The notes under the pieces: model-generated
Seen by the model: only the letters and a program-made list of their open reading frames with translations
Told to the model about the DNA's origin: nothing
Databases searched by the model: none
Position numbers and translations under genes: made by a program
Part shown: positions 8,229-14,980 of the stretch, piece by piece
How positions within the stretch are numbered: the first letter of the stretch is position 1
Layout: the number at the start of each line of letters is the position of its first letter
NCBI GenBank assembly: GCA_035279545.1
Contig: DATEHM010000115.1
Coordinates: 1 to 23,483 of the forward strand
Source of the DNA: Segetimicrobium sp035279545
GTDB lineage: Bacteria > Sysuimicrobiota > Sysuimicrobiia > Sysuimicrobiales > Segetimicrobiaceae
Reading direction: 5' to 3'
Length of the DNA: 23,483 nt

Positions 8229-8246
8229 TCATGGGGACATCCATGA
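8229..8246. promoter_or_regulatory. 18-bp dyad in divergent spacer
   Basis: TCATGG (8229-8234) and CCATGA (8241-8246) form a perfect inverted repeat with a six-base centre, 32 bases before the GTG of the reductase gene. TGATAT at 8224-8229 could be a -10 element but no -35 is seen at the right distance. Possible operator; weak evidence. Confidence 0.3.
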
Positions 8247-8277
8247 ACGGCGGCCTCGGCCCTTCGGGCGGCGTGCG

Positions 8278-9207
8278 GTGAAGCGTGTAGGCTGGAAGCG
8301 GACGGTACCCCTCCCGGCGACGGTCCGGTTGGCCTGGCACGAGGCCGAACCCCACCCGCGCGAGATCCCGCTGGCGGAGTTCTACGCATCGCTCACGTGG
8401 CCGTCCCTCCGGACCCCCCTCCCCTATCTGGTCGCGCACATGGTGATGACCCAAAACGGGGAGGCGGTCGTCGAGGGGAAGGCGGCGACGATCGGCACGT
8501 CCGTCGACGGGTTAGCGTTGACCCGGGTGCGCAGTGCGGTGGATGCGGTCGTCGTCGGATCCGGGACCCTGATCCACGACGACGTGACCGCGGTCCTCCC
8601 CGACACCGAGGTTGCGCGGCGGAACGCCCGCGGTCGTCCTCCCCGCCTCCTCGTGGCGGTGGTGGCGACCACGCTGGACTGGGACGCGGCGGTCTTGGAC
8701 AAGCGGTTCTTCTCCGCGGCCGGGTTCGACAAGCTCGTGGTGACCGGCACCCGGGCGACCGGTGAGGAGATCCGCGCCGTCGAAGCCAGGGGGGGTGCGG
8801 TCGTCCGCGTGCCGTCGGGGCCGGACGGCCGACCCCAGATTGCGGCCGTCCTCGGCGTCCTGGCGGGATACGGCGCGACCACGGCGGTGTGCGAGGGCGG
8901 GCCGCGCTTCCTCCAGAGCCTGGTTGCGGCCGGGGCGATCCGGGAGTATTTTCTGACCACCAGCCCCATGGTGACCGGGGATCCGCAGGTCCCGCGGCCG
9001 ATCGGCGGGCCTGTGGGCGCGCCGGGCGTCCGGGTCCTGCTGTCCAGGATCAGCCGCCACGAGCACGACTTTCGGGATCCGGGAAGCGCGGCGCCCCTGA
9101 CCGAAGCGTTCGAGCGGTTTCGGGTCGTGTACTCGGGAGGACCCCGGGACGCGCCGCCGATGGGCGGGGCGGGCCGGAGGGAAGGCCGTTTCCCCGGGCG
9201 AACGTGA
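8278..9207 (+). CDS. RibD C-terminal-domain (DHFR-like) reductase
   Basis: A 309-residue protein with a RibD_C/dihydrofolate-reductase-like domain from about residue 48 (PYLVAHMVMTQNG) to about 285. Features fit NAD(P)H-dependent reductases related to the 5-amino-6-(5-phosphoribosylamino)uracil reductase of riboflavin synthesis: MTQNG near strand 1, the AVVVGSGTLIHDDV segment where RibD proteins have VGxGTxxxDDP, and CEGGPRFLQSLVAAGAIREY near the end, equivalent to the conserved EGG. There is no deaminase domain and no other riboflavin gene nearby, so its substrate may differ. About 45 N-terminal residues and a Gly/Arg-rich tail extend beyond the domain. The GTG start at 8278 has no clear ribosome site, so the exact start is uncertain. 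The gene lies 40 bases before an M20 peptidase gene in the same direction. Confidence 0.8.
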   Translation: MKRVGWKRTVPLPATVRLAWHEAEPHPREIPLAEFYASLTWPSLRTPLPYLVAHMVMTQNGEAVVEGKAATIGTSVDGLALTRVRSAVDAVVVGSGTLIHDDVTAVLPDTEVARRNARGRPPRLLVAVVATTLDWDAAVLDKRFFSAAGFDKLVVTGTRATGEEIRAVEARGGAVVRVPSGPDGRPQIAAVLGVLAGYGATTAVCEGGPRFLQSLVAAGAIREYFLTTSPMVTGDPQVPRPIGGPVGAPGVRVLLSRISRHEHDFRDPGSAAPLTEAFERFRVVYSGGPRDAPPMGGAGRREGRFPGRT

Positions 9208-9247
9208 GCCCGGAGCCTCAGAGTTCGTGGAGAAAGAGGTGGCTGGC

Positions 9248-10357
9248 GTGTCTGAGATGGCGACGTATCTGCAGCGGACGCTTTGCGATCTCATCAGCGT
9301 CCGCAGCGTCACCGGCGAAGAGGCGGCGCTCTCCGCGCACATTTTCGAGCATCTCAAACGGGCGGGGGTCTCCGTGGAGCGGGATGGGGAGGGGAACGTC
9401 ACGGCGCAGGTGGGACGGGGCGACCGTCTACTCGTCGTGAACGGGCACATGGATACCGTGCCTCCGGTGGACGGGTGGAAGACCGATCCGTTCCACCCGC
9501 GCGTGGAGAACGGCCGAGTGCACGGGCTCGGTGCCTCCGACATGAAGGCGGGCCTGGCCTGCATGATGTGGCTCGCCCAGCATGTCCGGCCCAAGGTCCG
9601 TACGTGGTTTGCGTTCACCAACCACGAAGAGGGCGGATCGATCACTCCGCGAAACGGCGTCCGCCGGCTGATCGGGCGGGCGCGCCCGGACTTCGCGATC
9701 ACGACCGAACCGTCGTACGATGACGCCACCGGTCGCCTCTCGATCGGGATCGGGTGCCAGGGGCGGGCCATCGCGCATCTCACCGTGCTCGGCCGCAGTG
9801 GGCACTCCTCGGACTGGCGTCGGGCGGACAACGCGATCTACCACGGGGTCGAGGTCATCACGCGCGTGAAAGGGATCGCGGAGCGCCTCCGCCCGGTCGA
9901 GGTTGCATCGGGGATCCAGAGCTCGCCATCGCTCTCCGTCGTTGCGGCCCAGGCCGGGGTGGCGGATAACATCATTCCCGACCGCCTCCGGCTCACGGTG
10001 GATCGGCGCCTTTCGGTGGGAGAGGACTTCGGCACGTTCGAGAGCGAGCTCTGCGAGGCGGTGCAGGGGGTGGAGCATGAGCTGGAGATCAGCCGGCTCT
10101 GCCTCCCCACGCTGGCCGACCGGCGCGGGCACACGCTGGCAGCGGCGAAAGAGGCGCTGCAGAGGACCCAGGGCGCGGCCCCGGTGCAGTTCTCCCAGGG
10201 CCGGCAGGATCTCTCCATCTTCGCCGAACGCACGCACGATTTCTGCAACTTGGGACCGGGATCGATGGGCCAGGGGCACCGGGCGAACGAGTCGGCGTCG
10301 GTGGCCGGGATGGTCGCAGCGACCACTTCCCTGCAGGCGCTGATCGAGGCGATCTAA
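9248..10357 (+). CDS. M20-family peptidase/deacylase (ArgE/DapE-like)
   Basis: A 369-residue zinc-dependent hydrolase of the M20 ArgE/DapE/CPG2 group. From the GTG at 9248, the metal and catalytic residues are His67-x-Asp69 in NGHMDTVPP, Asp98 in GLGASDMKAG, Glu127-Glu128 in NHEEGG, and His344 in GQGHRANE. The lid/dimerisation domain carries LGRSGHSSDWRRADNAI. GTG 9248 is chosen because AGAGGTG ends six bases upstream (9235-9241); the frame is open from GTG 9227, which has a poorer site. It is cytoplasmic. Substrates of this group include N-acetylated or N-succinylated amino acids and dipeptides; sequence does not choose between them. It differs clearly from the other M20 gene at 3550 (different metal-site motif HMDT versus HACGHN), so the two are not recent duplicates. 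Confidence 0.9.
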   Translation: MSEMATYLQRTLCDLISVRSVTGEEAALSAHIFEHLKRAGVSVERDGEGNVTAQVGRGDRLLVVNGHMDTVPPVDGWKTDPFHPRVENGRVHGLGASDMKAGLACMMWLAQHVRPKVRTWFAFTNHEEGGSITPRNGVRRLIGRARPDFAITTEPSYDDATGRLSIGIGCQGRAIAHLTVLGRSGHSSDWRRADNAIYHGVEVITRVKGIAERLRPVEVASGIQSSPSLSVVAAQAGVADNIIPDRLRLTVDRRLSVGEDFGTFESELCEAVQGVEHELEISRLCLPTLADRRGHTLAAAKEALQRTQGAAPVQFSQGRQDLSIFAERTHDFCNLGPGSMGQGHRANESASVAGMVAATTSLQALIEAI

Positions 10358-10487
10358 CCCCATCGCCGCACAACCCCTGGTCCCCCCGCCCCCAGGCGCG
10401 ACGCGTTGATGCTGGAGTATTTCTCCGGCCGTCCACAGGCCGGGTCTCCTCTAGGCCCACCCGTGGAGTGCTAACTACTTTATGGCG

Positions 10488-10709
10488 CTACCTCGTATCA
10501 CCGCCGTGGCCGTCATCCTTGGAGCCCGTGTGGTCGTTGCTGTCAATGTCTTCGGTGATGTCCGGATCGCTCACGTGCTCGCCAGGGCCGTAGAGGTGTG
10601 TACTCTTGGTGCCTGCCCCTCTCTTCCGACGAGTGCTGTGTAACGAAATTTGAGATTCGCGCACATATGAATGGAGAGGCCGACTGGTCCACCGTCGGCG
10701 TGACTGCAA
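10488..10709 (-). CDS. Short unknown frame with acidic tail, possibly a gene remnant
   Basis: A 73-codon frame whose last 40 residues look protein-like: a charged Lys/Arg stretch, then GPGEHVSDPDITEDIDSNDH and a Gly/Asp/His-rich end, with codons ending mostly in G or C. The N-terminal part is Arg/Ser-rich and looks untranslated. No start with a good ribosome site is evident. It may be the C-terminal end of a decayed gene, or chance: the opposite strand also carries a 53-codon frame from ATG 10482. I do not recognise a family. Confidence 0.2.
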   Translation of the reverse strand: MQSRRRWTSRPLHSYVRESQISLHSTRRKRGAGTKSTHLYGPGEHVSDPDITEDIDSNDHTGSKDDGHGGDTR

Positions 10710-11045
10710 GCGGAGTCAGGGCGCACGCGGGGAGTCGACGAAGGGTGATGCGCGGCGATCGCTTGGACGTAAACGGAGGGAGGGACAGACTCATTGCCTC
10801 AAGGGGTGCAGCACCACGGTGTTTACCCGATTGTATCGGAGCTCAAGTGTTGGTGCGAAGAGCGGAAGCTAAAGCCAATCGTTCATAGCGCTGAGGCTCG
10901 AGGTGAGCGCGTCACATTTCAACCGAATCATCCGCTGCCGCGCCCAACCGAGCCCTGCGCTCCTCCAGCGCATGACCACCCTCTTGCGTGACGAGCGCAG
11001 GAGGGGCCAGCGTCCGTTAGCCCGGCACGGAAAACACTTACGGAA

Positions 11046-11297
11046 GTGAGAGCCGGAGTGGCCCCAGAGCAGTTTGCACGCATTTACGACACCCACTACC
11101 CTCGGGTATGCCGATACCTCCTCGGCCGGACACGAAATCCACACGACGCCGAGGAGTCTCGATCGGCTGCCATACTGCTAGATCCTTTGCGCGCTTCCTG
11201 TCCCATTCGAAGAGCTTTCCGGCAGATTATTTGTCGGTTGCAAATCATCCAAACGAATGAGCATCGAGCCAACGAGTATGGGGTATTTCCACCTTGA
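11046..11297 (+). pseudogene. Truncated ECF sigma factor (region 2 fragment)
   Basis: The frame from GTG 11046 begins RAGVAPEQFARIYDTHYPRV and continues CRYLLGRTRNPHDAEE, a good match to the start of sigma-70 region 2 of ECF sigma factors, where the sequence normally goes on with an LTQEVFLRA-like segment. From about base 11155 the similarity stops and the next 46 codons (SRSAAILLDPLRAS onward) resemble nothing; region 2.3-2.4 and all of region 4 are missing. Intact ECF factors have about 170-200 residues; this frame has 83. The start has only a weak ribosome site (ACGGAA). A strong intrinsic terminator lies 24 bases after the stop, so a short transcript may still be made. It is most likely a deletion remnant; a functional mini-protein is less likely. 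Confidence 0.65.
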
Positions 11298-11320
11298 AAG
11301 GAATGTCGTCCCACAGGCCG

Positions 11321-11363
11321 AGAGGGGATGGGGGGAGGGGTCCCATCTCCTCTTGCTTTTATT
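11321..11363 (+). terminator. Intrinsic (rho-independent) terminator
   Basis: The arms AGAGGGGATGGG (11321-11332) and CCCATCTCCTCT (11342-11353) pair over 12 bases with a single G-T wobble and a nine-base loop. The T-rich tail TTGCTTTTATTT follows directly on the plus strand, while the other side has no T-run for leftward transcripts. It is the best-formed terminator in the window and ends rightward transcription from the sigma-fragment region before it meets the leftward paa operon. Confidence 0.75.
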
Positions 11364-11370
11364 TGACACA

Positions 11371-11404
11371 ATCACGGTTCAGCCGGCCATATGGGAATCG
11401 TGAT
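11371..11404. repeat. Inverted repeat, 10-base arms
   Basis: ATCACGGTTC (11371-11380) and GAATCGTGAT (11395-11404) pair with one G-T wobble around a 14-base centre containing GCCGGC. It sits just after the terminator in the gap before paaD and could be a second transcript-end structure or a binding site. Confidence 0.35.
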
Positions 11405-11409
11405 GGGCA

Positions 11410-11448
11410 TGAGGCAAGTAACGCCTCAGCCTTGGCGTCTTTTGAGGC
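11410..11448. repeat. Three alternating TGAGGC/GCCTCA repeats
   Basis: TGAGGC (11410-11415), GCCTCA (11423-11428) and TGAGGC (11443-11448) allow two mutually exclusive six-base-pair hairpins that share the middle copy. They lie 84-122 bases past the paaD stop on the paa transcript. No T-run follows on the minus strand. Confidence 0.4.
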
Positions 11449-11531
11449 TCTCTGAGCGCGCGGCGGTTCGTTTCGAAGGAGTGAGCGACGGTTCTTATGC
11501 CGTGCCGGTAGTGGCCCGGATACCCTCCATC

Positions 11532-12032
11532 TTACGACGCGGCCCCGGCTTCGCCCGACAGGTCGGCGGGCGGCTTGAACCGTTCGAAGGGATTGCGGCA
11601 GGCCCGGCAGAGGTAGGTCGCCCGGCACAGCGTGGGGCCGAACAGGCTGTCCAGCGCCACGTCCGTTGATCCACAGTAGGGGCAGGTCGGGGGTTCGCTG
11701 AACCGGCACCTCGGCACCGCGAGACCATACGCCGCCAGGCGTTCCCGACCACGGGGGGTCATCCGGTCCAGCGACCACGGCTCATCGTACGTGTACTCGA
11801 CTGTCGCCTCCCGCACGCCGGGGAGGGCGCCGAGCGCACCCCGGACCCGCGCGCGGATCACATCAAGCGCCGGGCACCCCGTCCAGGTCGGCACGAGACG
11901 TACCGTGACGCGATCGTCGGTCACCCGGACCTCCTCGACCAGCCCCAGGTCTGTGATCGCAATCGGCAGCTCGGGATCCTCGATGCTACCGAGGACCCCC
12001 CAGACCGCCTCTTCCAGCACCGTGGTCACCAC
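11532..12032 (-). CDS. paaD: Phenylacetyl-CoA epoxidase accessory subunit PaaD
   Basis: A 166-residue PaaD (also called PaaJ). The N-terminal half is a MIP18/DUF59 domain (about 5-85: DPELPIAITDLGLVEEVRV and PTWTGCPALDVIRARV with Cys53), a fold tied to iron-sulfur or metal centre assembly. The C-terminal part is a zinc-ribbon-like Cys cluster, Cys117-x2-Cys120, Cys136 and Cys142-x2-Cys145, followed by NPFERFKPP, the family's typical end. PaaD is needed for activity of the PaaABCE epoxidase in studied bacteria, probably in maturation of its centres. The start GTG 12032 overlaps the paaC stop (GTGGTGA); the second GTG would give a four-base overlap. It is the last gene of the paa run; no paaE follows. 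Confidence 0.93.
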   Translation of the reverse strand: MVTTVLEEAVWGVLGSIEDPELPIAITDLGLVEEVRVTDDRVTVRLVPTWTGCPALDVIRARVRGALGALPGVREATVEYTYDEPWSLDRMTPRGRERLAAYGLAVPRCRFSEPPTCPYCGSTDVALDSLFGPTLCRATYLCRACRNPFERFKPPADLSGEAGAAS

Positions 12033-12808
12033 CGTGCCTCCGGATCAGACCGCCATACTTCCGTCAGTTGCGCGTGCAACCGGTCGAAGTCGGAGGTGTG
12101 CCTCCCCCGCCGCCCTCCCGTCCGCGGCGCCGAGGCCGGGACGGTCAAGCCGCACGTATCGAGCACGGGCCGCACCTCGGCCTCCCAGCGCTGCCGCTGG
12201 AGGTCCGGCGGCGCCTGAAGGATGCCCGTTGCCAGAAGCTGCGCATCGACCTCGGTGTCTTCGAAAAGGCCGAGCGCGTCCGGCCACAGGGCATCGAGGG
12301 CCGCCTGCACCCGGGTGCGGCCCTCATCGCTGCCGCGGCTCATTCGGGTGAGCCAGGCATCGGCGAACAGGGCGTGATACCGCTCCTCACGCAGCAGCGC
12401 CTTCGCCAGGCCCGCCACGGGGTCTTGGCCCGACACGCTGAACCACCGGAGCCGTGCGGCCTCGTACCGCTCGTAGAGGACGAGGCGGAGGATGCTCGAT
12501 TCCCAACCGTCGTTCTCCCGCTCCGTGAGGATCGCGTGGAGGTACTGCGCGGGCGCCCGGCCGAACGCGAGGTGGTCCCCCCCGTTCTCCTCGCCGGCAC
12601 TGATCTGTCCGTAAAAGGCCCGGGCGTGCCCGATCTCCTCCTGCGCGATGCTGCTCATCGCCACGTCGCTCTCGATGTCTGGGCCGAAGCCGGTCCATTC
12701 GGAGTGCCGGTGACCGATGACTAGTTCATCATCGGCCGTCCGCAGGAGCCACTCGCGGAACGCGGCCCGGACCGCGGGATCAGCGATCGGGGTCAGGGTG
12801 CCGCTCAC
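12026..12808 (-). CDS. paaC: Phenylacetyl-CoA epoxidase subunit PaaC
   Basis: A 260-residue ferritin-like subunit that pairs with PaaA in the ring-1,2-epoxidase of phenylacetyl-CoA. The helical-bundle segments are plain: FREWLLRTADDELVIGHRHS and EWTGFGPDIESDVAMSSIAQ near the N-terminus, EEIGHARAFYGQIS, the GWESSILRLVLYERYEAARL helix and LLREERYHALFADAW. It has lengths and motifs usual for PaaC, which is structural rather than catalytic. The C-terminal 30 residues are an Arg/Gly/Thr-rich tail. The GTG start at 12808 directly abuts the TAG stop of paaB, and its stop overlaps paaD, so translation is coupled along the operon. Confidence 0.94.
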   Translation of the reverse strand: MSGTLTPIADPAVRAAFREWLLRTADDELVIGHRHSEWTGFGPDIESDVAMSSIAQEEIGHARAFYGQISAGEENGGDHLAFGRAPAQYLHAILTERENDGWESSILRLVLYERYEAARLRWFSVSGQDPVAGLAKALLREERYHALFADAWLTRMSRGSDEGRTRVQAALDALWPDALGLFEDTEVDAQLLATGILQAPPDLQRQRWEAEVRPVLDTCGLTVPASAPRTGGRRGRHTSDFDRLHAQLTEVWRSDPEARW

Positions 12809-13183
12809 CTACTGATCCTCGTCGCGGTGCGACAGTCGCCAGGCGCTCCCGTAGACCTGCTGCTGTTTGCGGTAGGAGCCGCCGAACCGATAGCTCTTGT
12901 CGATGGCCGGGTCGAACATTTGGGCGGCTGCGGCGGTTGTGGCGTGAATCTCGTCGGCCCGGACCACCCAGAGGTTCACGCAGGGATCCCGGCGCGCGTA
13001 GTTCTCCTTGGCGACAACGAGGGCCATCTCCGCATCGGGGGCGTGCACATCGCCGACGTGGACGTGGGGGTCCCGGGTGCGCGCCTGCAGGAACACCGCC
13101 CAGACGTCGTGCGGCGTGTCCAGGCGCCGCTCCCAGATCCCGCTCCGCTCGGCCGCGGTCTCCGCCGGCCGCTCCGGCGTCAT
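12809..13183 (-). CDS. paaB: Phenylacetyl-CoA epoxidase subunit PaaB
   Basis: A 124-residue PaaB, the small bridging subunit of the epoxidase complex. Its core is VWAVFLQARTRDPHVHVGDV followed by HAPDAEMALVVAKENYARRD and NLWVVRADEIHAT, the usual PaaB sequence. It is longer than many PaaB proteins (about 95 residues) because of a C-terminal extension containing SYRFGGSYRKQQQVYGSAW. The start is ATG 13183, whose last bases overlap the TGA of paaA in an ATGA junction. A longer frame reaching 13600 is only read-through opposite paaA. Its stop touches the start of paaC. Confidence 0.93.
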   Translation of the reverse strand: MTPERPAETAAERSGIWERRLDTPHDVWAVFLQARTRDPHVHVGDVHAPDAEMALVVAKENYARRDPCVNLWVVRADEIHATTAAAAQMFDPAIDKSYRFGGSYRKQQQVYGSAWRLSHRDEDQ

Positions 13184-14124
13184 GCCGCAGCCGCCGCCCA
13201 TCGGCCGACCGCTTCCCGGACCCAGGCGTGCTGGCGATAGAATCGTTGCCGGAGCGCGAGGCGTTCGGCGCTCTTCGGCCCGCCGTTGCGGCCCACCCGT
13301 TTCAGCTCCTCCCAGTCGGGCTCGGTGTACACGTACCGCTCCTCCGCCTCCACCCAACGCAGCTGGGGGTCGGGGACCTCGAGCCCGTACTCGAGGATGA
13401 TTGGCACAAACCGGCGCAGGAACTGCTGGCGCAGCTCCTCGTTGGACTTCACCTTGATCCGCCAGGCCAGCATCTTCGCCGTGTGGGGTGAAACGCGATC
13501 GGGCATCCCGAAGAAATGGATGATCGGGGTCCACCACCGCCGCAACGCGTCCTGCAACATCGCCCGCTGCCGAGGTGTGCCCTCCGCGAGCGATCGCCAT
13601 ACGTCGAGGCCGAGCTGGATGTGGAAGTCCTCCTCGTAGCAGATCCGCTTGAGGACTCGCGAGTACGGCGCGTATGAGCAGGACCGCAACGCCCCCTGGG
13701 TCTGCATCGCCGCGCCGTCTACGAAGACCTGGATGATCGCGACATCCGCCCAGGTCTCCGCGGGATAATGGAAGACGTTGTGGAAGCGGGCCCGTCCGGC
13801 CACGAGCTCCGCGATCATCTCCTCGCGGGTGCCTCCCAGGGTTTCCGCGACCCGGTACAGGAGCATCCCGTGCCCGACCTCATCCTGCACCTTCGCCGTG
13901 AGCGCCATCTTCCGGGCCAGCGTCGGGGCCCGCGGGATCCACTCCCGCTCGGGCAGCGCCCCCATGATCTCGGAGTTCGCGTGCATCTGGATCAGCCGCC
14001 GGGCTTCGAACCGATATTCTTCCGGGATCCACTCCCCGGCCTCCATCTGCTCCCCCGCCGCGATCCGTTCCGTGAAGCGGGCGAGCAACGCGGGATCGTC
14101 CTGGGCTTGTGGGCGCGTATCCAC
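13180..14124 (-). CDS. paaA: Phenylacetyl-CoA epoxidase catalytic subunit PaaA
   Basis: A 314-residue diiron monooxygenase subunit. It catalyses O2-dependent epoxidation of the aromatic ring of phenylacetyl-CoA, with electrons from PaaE. Two carboxylate-bridge motifs are visible: Glu82-x2-His85 in KVQDEVGHGMLLY and Glu165-x2-His168 in CYEEDFHIQLG; Asp136 in VFVDGA is a likely further ligand. GRARFHNVFHYPAETWADVA and WWTPIIHFFGMPDRVSPHT are typical family segments. The GTG start at 14124 has AGGTGG five bases upstream. It is the first gene of the leftward paaABCD unit and has a sigma-70-like promoter and a TGTGAC dyad upstream. It is of ordinary length and appears intact. Confidence 0.95.
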   Translation of the reverse strand: MDTRPQAQDDPALLARFTERIAAGEQMEAGEWIPEEYRFEARRLIQMHANSEIMGALPEREWIPRAPTLARKMALTAKVQDEVGHGMLLYRVAETLGGTREEMIAELVAGRARFHNVFHYPAETWADVAIIQVFVDGAAMQTQGALRSCSYAPYSRVLKRICYEEDFHIQLGLDVWRSLAEGTPRQRAMLQDALRRWWTPIIHFFGMPDRVSPHTAKMLAWRIKVKSNEELRQQFLRRFVPIILEYGLEVPDPQLRWVEAEERYVYTEPDWEELKRVGRNGGPKSAERLALRQRFYRQHAWVREAVGRWAAAAA

Positions 14125-14139
14125 AGCGGACCACCTATG

Positions 14140-14178
14140 TGTGACATTTTTTATGCGACCGCCTAATTCCCGTCACAT
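14140..14178. promoter_or_regulatory. TGTGAC/GTCACA dyad over the paa start site
   Basis: TGTGAC (14140-14145) and GTCACA (14172-14177) are inverted copies 26 bases apart, about three helical turns centre to centre. The right copy falls at the expected transcription start of the paa promoter and the left copy lies in the leader just before the ribosome site. This arrangement suits a repressor such as a PaaX- or PaaR-type protein, but no such regulator gene is beside it. Confidence 0.4.
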
Positions 14179-14180
14179 AT

Positions 14181-14209
14181 AGTATCGGCGCCGTGGGGAA
14201 AGCTGTCAA
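14181..14209 (-). promoter_or_regulatory. Sigma-70-type promoter of the paa operon
   Basis: On the minus strand a perfect TTGACA (14204-14209) is followed after 17 bases by GATACT (14181-14186, four of six matches to TATAAT). Transcription would start near 14174, some 50 bases before the GTG of paaA. The stretch is also AT-rich relative to its surroundings. Confidence 0.65.
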
Positions 14210-14236
14210 CTAAAATGCCCGGTCTCCGGCCCAGGT

Positions 14237-14797
14237 TCAATCGCCGTACTTTTCCCGAAGCCGCTTGGAGAGGCGGAGCATCAACTGGGTCCGCTCAAAC
14301 TGGCCGGTCCATTCCGCGGTCACCGCCGAGAGGAGCGCGGGGCCCGGCGGGACGATCCCCGTGGGGCACGCCGGGCCGAGCCGGTCGGCAGCCATCTGCC
14401 GGTAGGTAGCCAGGGTGCGGTCCCCGTACCGGCCGCACTCGTGGTCGTCTTCGCTCAGGAAGACTACCGCCGGGACGCGCCGGCCGGCGTTCATGGCCAA
14501 AGCATCCTGCGCCGCGGGTTGCACGTCCCGATCGACGAACCGGAGGCCGATCCTGGGATTCTGCTCGGCGATACGCGCCAGGACTGGGCATTGGTTCACG
14601 CAGTCGCCGCACCAGGCGCCGGCGACGCACAGCACGTGCATCTCGCGGACGAATCCGGCAAGCAGCTCTCGCTGGTCTCCGGTCAGGCTGACGCTGTCGT
14701 AGACGGCCTGCCAGCGCTTCTGCTGCTCCGGGGTGGCGTGCTTCGCGAGGAAATCTCGGTAGCTCAGGCCTTCGGCAAAAACCTTGCCCCACTCCAT
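14237..14797 (-). CDS. Thioredoxin-family protein
   Basis: A 186-residue thioredoxin-fold protein. The redox motif is W-C-G-D-C (62-66) in CVAGAWCGDCVNQCPVL, followed by the cis-proline segment RVPAVVFL (Pro109). The order matches a single thioredoxin domain from about residue 40 to 130 with N- and C-terminal helical extensions; the C-terminus ends in a Leu/Arg/Lys-rich helix. No signal peptide, so cytoplasmic. GAGGAGG lies about nine bases before ATG 14797. The stop is only 28 bases upstream of the paa -35 element, so it could be cotranscribed with paaABCD if readthrough occurs, and it may keep Cys residues of PaaD or another partner reduced (inference). WCGDC is also seen in thioredoxin-like proteins of unknown partner. 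Confidence 0.85.
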   Translation of the reverse strand: MEWGKVFAEGLSYRDFLAKHATPEQQKRWQAVYDSVSLTGDQRELLAGFVREMHVLCVAGAWCGDCVNQCPVLARIAEQNPRIGLRFVDRDVQPAAQDALAMNAGRRVPAVVFLSEDDHECGRYGDRTLATYRQMAADRLGPACPTGIVPPGPALLSAVTAEWTGQFERTQLMLRLSKRLREKYGD

Positions 14798-14980
14798 CAG
14801 CTGAGCCTCCTCTCCACTGGTCGTGATCCCGTATGGTCGAACGCCGACGATCCCCGCGCAATTTCCCCGCTTACGCGCGCGGGCGCGGGCGGGGGCCGGA
14901 CGGTCGACGCATAGATGGCGCGGCGGACCGGGGGGGTGCCTGTCGAGGAGAGGGTGGCCAGCGCCCCGAATTCACTCCGC

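Larger units (their letters stand above)
10358..11531. other. 1.17-kb lower-GC region without an intact recognised gene
   Basis: Composition falls here: bases 10621-10680 are 48% G+C, 10861-10920 55% and 11221-11280 45%, against 73% in a sample of the molybdopterin gene (18001-18060). No complete known protein is encoded. It holds a possible C-terminal gene remnant on the minus strand (10488-10709), a weak plus-strand frame from a TTG at 10794 to 10991 with GGAGGG upstream but no recognisable domain, an ECF sigma fragment (from 11046), an intrinsic terminator, and several inverted repeats, including CCTGCGCTC (10954-10962) with GAGCGCAGG (10993-11001). The region looks like decayed or transferred DNA between the peptidase gene and the paa operon. 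Confidence 0.65.

Noticed and set aside
3550..10357. The two M20 genes as a duplication
   Set aside because: Their metal-site motifs (HACGHN against GHMDT) put them in different M20 branches.
11363..11393. TTGACA at 11363-11368 as a rightward promoter
   Set aside because: No acceptable -10 at 16-18 bases; the nearest AT-rich hexamer, CATATG, is 19 bases away and matches poorly. Downstream on the plus strand is only antisense to paaD.
11391..11669. A 92-codon plus-strand frame opposite the paaD 3' end
   Set aside because: No domain, and most of it is antisense to the well-supported paaD.
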